The position numbers were made by a program, and so were the translations under genes. Positions 43,235 through 47,485 of a stretch of DNA of 47,485 bases are shown here, in pieces (the first letter of the stretch is position 1; every line of letters begins with the position of its first letter). The notes below the pieces were generated by a model. That model searched no databases. It had not been told where the DNA came from and saw nothing but the letters and a program-made list of their open reading frames with translations. The stretch is from Lachnospiraceae bacterium (GTDB lineage: Bacteria; Bacillota; Clostridia; Lachnospirales; Lachnospiraceae): the NCBI GenBank assembly GCA_022781925.1, contig JALESO010000050.1:1-47485 (forward strand), written 5' to 3'.

Positions 43235-44305
43235 TTACTCAGATTTTACGAATTCGTGTGCTTCTTCCTGTCCGCGCAGTACACGAAGTCCGCCAAGTGC
43301 CAGAGATTCCATCTCGTTCTCACCCGGATATACGATGACCGGTGCGATCCACTCTGCATTTTTCTTCACTTCATTTGTGAAATACTCAGAATAAGCGATT
43401 CCACCTGTCAGGATGATTGCTTCCACATCACCTGCAACCGTTGCAGCTTCCTCACCGATCTTGCGGGCTACGTTTAATGCCATTGCATCATAGATCAGTT
43501 TTGCATGCTCATCGCCATTCTCGATCATTTTCTCTACTTCACGGCTGTCGTTGACACCAAGATGTGCTACGAGACCGCCACGGCTCTTCATTTTCTTGAG
43601 CATCTCTTTTGCAGTCATACCGCTCTGTCCGAAATATTTGATCAGAGACTGGGAAGGAAGGCTTCCTGCACGCTCCGGAGCAAACGGGCCATCCTCATCG
43701 TTGATGATATCAGCTACTTTTCCGCCGTACTGTAAAGTTACGGAAATACCGCCGCCAAGATGTACCACGATCAGTTTACAGTCCTTATACTCTTTGCCGT
43801 TCTCACGAGCATATTTCATAGCAGCTGCTCTTGTATTCAGGTTGTGTCCGATACCTTTTCTGCTGATCTCTTTCAGACCTGTGATCTTCAGGATCGGCAT
43901 CATCTCATCAACAGTTACACCATCATAAATAAATGCCGGGATTCCAAGTGGTTTTGCGATCGCATCCGCGATAACAGCACCAAGGTTGGATGCATGCTCC
44001 ATCGCCGGTTTGTTTTTCAGCTGCCATACCATATCGTCGTTTACACGGTAAGCACCTGCCTGAAGAGGCGGAAGTAAACCACCGCGGGCAACGATTCCTG
44101 TCAGATCTTCCAGTTTTACATTTTTCTCTTTCAGAACTTCCATGATCGTGTCTTTACGGAACTCGTACTGGTCAACGATCAGGTCATATTTTGCGATCTC
44201 ATCTGCGGAATGGGAAATGCTCTCTACAAAAATCTGCTTCTCATCCTCATAGTAAGCAATTTTAGTAGAAGTAGAACCCGGATTTAAAATTAATAATTTC
44301 TCCAT
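43235..44305 (-). CDS. buk: butyrate kinase
   Basis: A 356-residue member of the acetokinase/butyrate-kinase family, making ATP and butyrate from butyryl phosphate. It begins LLILNPGSTSTKIAYYED, has VARGGLLPPLQAGAYRVN, GHNLNTRAAAMKYA, VVHLGGGISVTLQYGGK and ILTGGIAYSEYFTNEVK. These fit butyrate kinase better than acetate kinase. Its partner ptb (phosphotransbutyrylase) is not adjacent. AGGAGG precedes the ATG. With the AtoE transporter at 46042, it suggests short-chain-fatty-acid metabolism. Confidence 0.92.
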   Translation of the reverse strand: MEKLLILNPGSTSTKIAYYEDEKQIFVESISHSADEIAKYDLIVDQYEFRKDTIMEVLKEKNVKLEDLTGIVARGGLLPPLQAGAYRVNDDMVWQLKNKPAMEHASNLGAVIADAIAKPLGIPAFIYDGVTVDEMMPILKITGLKEISRKGIGHNLNTRAAAMKYARENGKEYKDCKLIVVHLGGGISVTLQYGGKVADIINDEDGPFAPERAGSLPSQSLIKYFGQSGMTAKEMLKKMKSRGGLVAHLGVNDSREVEKMIENGDEHAKLIYDAMALNVARKIGEEAATVAGDVEAIILTGGIAYSEYFTNEVKKNAEWIAPVIVYPGENEMESLALGGLRVLRGQEEAHEFVKSE

Positions 44306-44464
44306 TATCGTAATCCTCCTGCTTTTTTATTTTGCACTCTTATATGTCTTATATTACCATATATCATATATCTTGCACAATATATTTTTTCAGAATTCTG
44401 TGTTTCTTTTTTATACATGCAATAAGAAAAACTTATTCCCAGGGAACCAGCTTTTGATACATTC

Positions 44465-45025
44465 TCAGCACTCAGACCTCATCTTATCATACAATGCTAT
44501 AAAAGTTCCAATTTCATCCACATCATCGGAAAACAGTACATGTTTCATATTTTCCTGATACAGAAAATCAACCGCTTCCATCCGCTCAAACAACGTCTTC
44601 AGGGGTTCATAAAATCCATTTCGATCAAACAGGATGCAGGGTTTCTGAAATACTCCAATCTTCGTCAGTGTGATTACCTCTGTGATCTCATCCAACGTAC
44701 CGATTCCACCCGGCAGGGCGATAAACCCATCTGCCAGCTCCAGCATTTTCTGCTTGCGCTCACTCATATTTGCGGTGGTGATCAGTTCTGTCACATAAGG
44801 CTGGGGCCGGTCTTTGATAAAGGCTACATCTCCCGGAACCACACCGATCACTTCCTGCCCCTGCGCATGCACTTCCCGGGCAACCATCCCCATCAGGCCG
44901 GATTCGCCTCCGCCATACACCAGGCTGTGACCACATTTCCCGATCCACTGCCCCAGTTCTCTCGCTGCATTCTGATAAGCCGGTTCTTTTCCAAAATCTG
45001 ACCCACAATAAACTGCCAGTCTCAT
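44465..45025 (-). CDS. LOG/TIGR00730 family Rossmann-fold protein
   Basis: A 186-residue nucleotide-binding protein. Start MRLAVYCGSDFGKEPAYQNA, then SLVYGGGESGLMGMVAREV, and the signature PGGIGTLDEITEVITLTKIG (PGGxGTxxE). The family includes LOG enzymes, which free cytokinin bases from nucleoside monophosphates; in bacteria the physiological role is mostly unclear. I start at 45025, with AGGGAG five bases before it; the frame extends to 45130 without family match. A structured leader with a terminator-like hairpin lies 56 bases upstream. Confidence 0.85.
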   Translation of the reverse strand: MRLAVYCGSDFGKEPAYQNAARELGQWIGKCGHSLVYGGGESGLMGMVAREVHAQGQEVIGVVPGDVAFIKDRPQPYVTELITTANMSERKQKMLELADGFIALPGGIGTLDEITEVITLTKIGVFQKPCILFDRNGFYEPLKTLFERMEAVDFLYQENMKHVLFSDDVDEIGTFIALYDKMRSEC

Positions 45026-45080
45026 CTGTGCTCCCTCTCTTTCTATACATATATCTGTCTGTATTTTTCCATATGAAAAC

Positions 45081-45224
45081 AAAAAATACGCAACCGAAAA
45101 GGGCTGCGCACTTTTTCGGATCATCCGCAATCACACGAAATGCACCGCTAAGCCTACGCTATTGAAAAAAGTGTCGTGGATTAGACAACTGCAAGCAGAA
45201 GCCCTCTTCCCGAACGGATCATCC
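45081..45224 (-). ncRNA. structured leader or small RNA before the LOG gene
   Basis: A promoter at 45231-45259 would start an RNA near 45224. It ends in an intrinsic-terminator-like hairpin, GCGCAGCC/GGTTGCGT (45109-45088), followed by A-T6 (to 45081), 56 bases before the LOG start. CCGAAAA before the hairpin can pair with TTTTCGG (45100-45094) inside it, a fold that excludes the terminator. The 5' and 3' parts share the sequence GGATGATCCG. It may be an attenuator (riboswitch-like) or a free small RNA of about 144 bases; I do not recognise the class. Confidence 0.5.
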
Positions 45225-45230
45225 TTGTCT

Positions 45231-45259
45231 ATTGTAGCACGAATACAATTACATGAAAA
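45231..45259 (-). promoter_or_regulatory. sigma-A-type promoter of the LOG leader
   Basis: On the minus strand TTTTCA (45259-45254), a 17-base spacer, then TACAAT (45236-45231) preceded by TGC, an extended -10. Confidence 0.7.
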
Positions 45260-45296
45260 GAGCTTACCACATAAAATTACAGAACCATCCCAACAC

Positions 45297-45340
45297 AAAA
45301 AGATGTGAGTTCCGCGTGTCATCAGAACTCACATCTTTTT
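45297..45340. terminator. 16-bp perfect bidirectional terminator
   Basis: AAAAAGATGTGAGTTC (45297-45312) is the exact reverse complement of 45325-45340, with A/T runs outside. It ends the membrane protein gene at 45362 and isolates the LOG leader. Confidence 0.88.
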
Positions 45341-45361
45341 ATATTCCATGAATTTGTTTCA

Positions 45362-45922
45362 TCAATCCATAGTTACCATTGCTTTTTCCCGCATGGTCCG
45401 CTTCTTCTTTTTCTCCGGCTTTGCAGCTGCCTTATGGCTTCCCTTCTTATGATATTTGGAATCAAAAGAAATCTTCTCCAGCTGCGTTAAAATCCGCTTC
45501 TGGCCTTTCTTTGGCTTTGCCATATAGACCACTACAAGGATTGCAAGCAGTACCGTCGCCACGATGGATACCTCGATATCCCGTCGTGCGGTTGCGCCGA
45601 TGATGGCTGCAATGCAGAGCGCTGCTCCCATTCCGAGAAACAGGTTTGCGGAATGTTTTTTCCCAAACTTTCCTACGATCTTACAGCCCCGCTCATCATC
45701 TTCGATCCGGCCATTGAAATAAAGCCCCAGGCTCATTCCCTTGATCTCGAATTCCTTATGATGACAGATCGTAAAATCCCTGTCATTTTTAAAGTGGCCC
45801 CAGTAACAGTTTTGCTGCTGGTAAGCCCGCATATTCTGTTTGGTATCTTCCACCACTTTATCCTCCCAGGATTTTTTCCACTCCTGCGGGGTAAGGTGGC
45901 TGACAATCGTTACATTTTCCAT
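45362..45922 (-). CDS. two-helix membrane protein with basic tail
   Basis: A 186-residue protein not recognised as a named family. Residues 1-90 are soluble (a WKKSWEDKVVEDTKQNMRAY helix, then small strands), followed by two membrane helices (ANLFLGMGAALCIAAIIGAT; IEVSIVATVLLAILVVVYMA) and a strongly basic C-terminal tail (KKGSHKAAAKPEKKKKRTMR). Layout resembles YcxB-like sensing or scaffold proteins, but this is not firm. It is flanked by a terminator and the AtoE gene. Confidence 0.65.
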   Translation of the reverse strand: MENVTIVSHLTPQEWKKSWEDKVVEDTKQNMRAYQQQNCYWGHFKNDRDFTICHHKEFEIKGMSLGLYFNGRIEDDERGCKIVGKFGKKHSANLFLGMGAALCIAAIIGATARRDIEVSIVATVLLAILVVVYMAKPKKGQKRILTQLEKISFDSKYHKKGSHKAAAKPEKKKKRTMREKAMVTMD

Positions 45923-46041
45923 ACGTTCAAAAACAATCTTTCTAAATATTTTTACATATTCAATTTTTATGATCTACATCAGATTATGTAAATCTCATCA
46001 AAACTCTGTGGTTATCGGTTTTGCATCAATTATGCTTCATT

Positions 46042-47424
46042 TTATGCCAGCAACGGTACCAGGAACAGAAAACCAAGTGCTGTCACGATACCGGATGCAA
46101 TCAGTACGATTGCACAGTAACCCATGATATCTCTTGCGCCAAGACCAGCGATACCAAGAGCCGGAAGTGCCCAGAACGGCTGCAGCATGTTTGTCCATGC
46201 ATCACCCCAGGCAATACCCATAGCAGTAACGGCCGGTGTAACACCAAGTTCCAGACCAGCAGGCATCATGATCGGACCCTGAACAGCCCACTGACCGCCG
46301 CCTGACGGTACGAAGAAGTTTACGATACCGGCTGCCAGGTAGCACAGTACCGGAAATGTACGCGGTGTGGAAATACTTACAAATGCGGTACTGATAGCAG
46401 ATGCAAGGGATACGCCGTTGGAACCTACGGTTACCATCATACCCTGGATACCAGCGTAGAACGGGAACTGTAAGATGATTCCTCCTGCACTCTCTGCAGA
46501 CTCTGTGATCGCTCTGACATAACTGATCGGTGTCTTATGGAACGCGATACCAAGGATCAGGAAGATCAGGTTTACGATATTCAGTGATAATGCGTTCAGA
46601 ATAGATCCTGCGTTTACAAAATAGTAAATCAGATAAATTGCGCCGATAACAACAATGATGTAAGAAAGAATCATGCTGTTCTCCAGTTTCTCTGCCGGAG
46701 TCTGATCTTTTCTTGCTTTTACTTCTGTGTTATCCGGTGCATCCTCTAATAATTTCGGATCGATAGATACAACATCTTTTGGATCCGGATGCATCTTTGC
46801 GTTTACAAATGCCACAACAACTACTACTGCAGCAACCATAATCAGGTTCCATGCAGAGAAAATTGTCTGAGAGGTCGGTACGATCTCTGTAACAGCGCCT
46901 GCAGTGTTATCTACAACACCGTCTGCGTTTAAAGCTGTCATGCCAAGCGGAATAGATCCTGAAATACCTGCATGCCAGATAACGAATCCGGAATATGCAG
47001 CTGCAATGATCAGACGATAATCAAGACCTTTGATCTTCTTTGCAACTTCTTTTGCAAGCAGTGCTCCGATGATCAGACCGAATCCCCAGTTGATAAAGCA
47101 GCAGATTGCGGAAATAACTGTAACAAAAGCAACTGCTCCTACCGGTTTTTTCGGTACGCCTGCAAGTTTGACAATAAGTTTCTTGATGGCAGGTGCGTTT
47201 GCAAGTGCACTACCAAGTACCAGTACCAGGGCCATCTGCATTGAGAATGCTAACAGTCCCCATACACCGGAACCCCAGGCATTTGCCACCTCAATCGGAT
47301 TCATACCAGCCACCGGCATTGCGGCGATAAATACGACGATCGTCAGGATGATACAGAAGACGAAAGCGTCCGGCAGGAATCTCTGCACGAGTTTTACGCA
47401 GCCATTTGTGAATTTCTTAAACAT
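46042..47424 (-). CDS. AtoE-type short-chain fatty acid transporter
   Basis: A 460-residue transporter with about 10-12 helices. It starts MFKKFTNGCVKLVQRFLPDA, and has GSGVWGLLAFSMQMALVLVL, INWGFGLIIGALLAKEV, GISGSIPLGM, FFVPSGGGQWAVQGPIM and AWGDAWTNMLQPFWALP, all of the short-chain fatty acid transporter family. It probably takes up or releases butyrate or related acids with H+ or Na+. I start at 47424 because AGGAG lies 8 bases before it; the upstream frame starts at an inferior TTG. A TATAAT box lies at 47462-47467, close to the window edge. Confidence 0.9.
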   Translation of the reverse strand: MFKKFTNGCVKLVQRFLPDAFVFCIILTIVVFIAAMPVAGMNPIEVANAWGSGVWGLLAFSMQMALVLVLGSALANAPAIKKLIVKLAGVPKKPVGAVAFVTVISAICCFINWGFGLIIGALLAKEVAKKIKGLDYRLIIAAAYSGFVIWHAGISGSIPLGMTALNADGVVDNTAGAVTEIVPTSQTIFSAWNLIMVAAVVVVVAFVNAKMHPDPKDVVSIDPKLLEDAPDNTEVKARKDQTPAEKLENSMILSYIIVVIGAIYLIYYFVNAGSILNALSLNIVNLIFLILGIAFHKTPISYVRAITESAESAGGIILQFPFYAGIQGMMVTVGSNGVSLASAISTAFVSISTPRTFPVLCYLAAGIVNFFVPSGGGQWAVQGPIMMPAGLELGVTPAVTAMGIAWGDAWTNMLQPFWALPALGIAGLGARDIMGYCAIVLIASGIVTALGFLFLVPLLA

Positions 47425-47485
47425 TTTCCCCACTCCTTTCAATTCACCTAACCACGAAATGTATTATACTACTTTTTTTCTCAGT

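Overview
The window looks like chromosomal DNA of an anaerobic, spore-forming Lachnospiraceae-type Firmicute. It carries the sporulation genes spoIIID and sipL, a butyrate kinase with a short-chain fatty acid transporter, a dissimilatory-type sulfite/nitrite reductase, AGGAGG-type ribosome sites and moderate GC. This placement is inferred from gene content only. Most genes lie on the minus strand. I saw no rRNA, tRNA or CRISPR array.

Left part (1-4590): housekeeping genes on the minus strand. These are dCMP deaminase, NudC-type NADH pyrophosphatase and the start of an RlmI-like rRNA methyltransferase, then a siroheme sulfite/nitrite reductase with a small unknown gene, then spoIIID.

Accessory region (about 4590-17280): this block breaks the housekeeping pattern. 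It begins with a RloA/RloB (AbiL-type) defence pair lying between two copies of the 5' half of spoIIID, placed exactly 3150 bp apart. A dead paralogue of the small regulator at 17277 lies in the same interval. Next comes a group with a cyclic-phosphate receiver-domain protein, two unknown proteins and a tyrosine-phosphatase-like protein. Then come a broken WYL regulator and a broken signal-peptide gene. The most striking part is a tight three-gene operon (15501 to 11102). It encodes a predicted HNH nuclease with membrane helices, a tail-anchored coiled-coil protein with two kinds of internal repeat, and a CbxX/SpoVK-type AAA+ ATPase. I do not recognise this combination as a named system, and it is the best candidate here for an undescribed conflict or defence system. 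A methyltransferase and two small proteins follow.

Central part (17277-28415): an HTH-like regulator, an AraC regulator divergent from an orphan sugar-ABC permease, a NhaC antiporter with an Sfp-type phosphopantetheinyl transferase, an aminotransferase divergent from a GntR regulator, YqeY, a secreted NlpC/P60 hydrolase with a clear promoter, and the sporulation protein SipL with a PrcB-domain lipoprotein.

Right part (28483-47485): PlsC; the cell-wall pair ddl-murF; regulators; an SDR oxidoreductase; a large two-component system; a family 2 glycosyltransferase; a 780-base non-coding stretch with two giant imperfect hairpins; a CocE/X-Pro hydrolase; butyrate kinase; a LOG-family protein preceded by a structured leader with competing terminator-like folds; a membrane protein; and an AtoE-type transporter.
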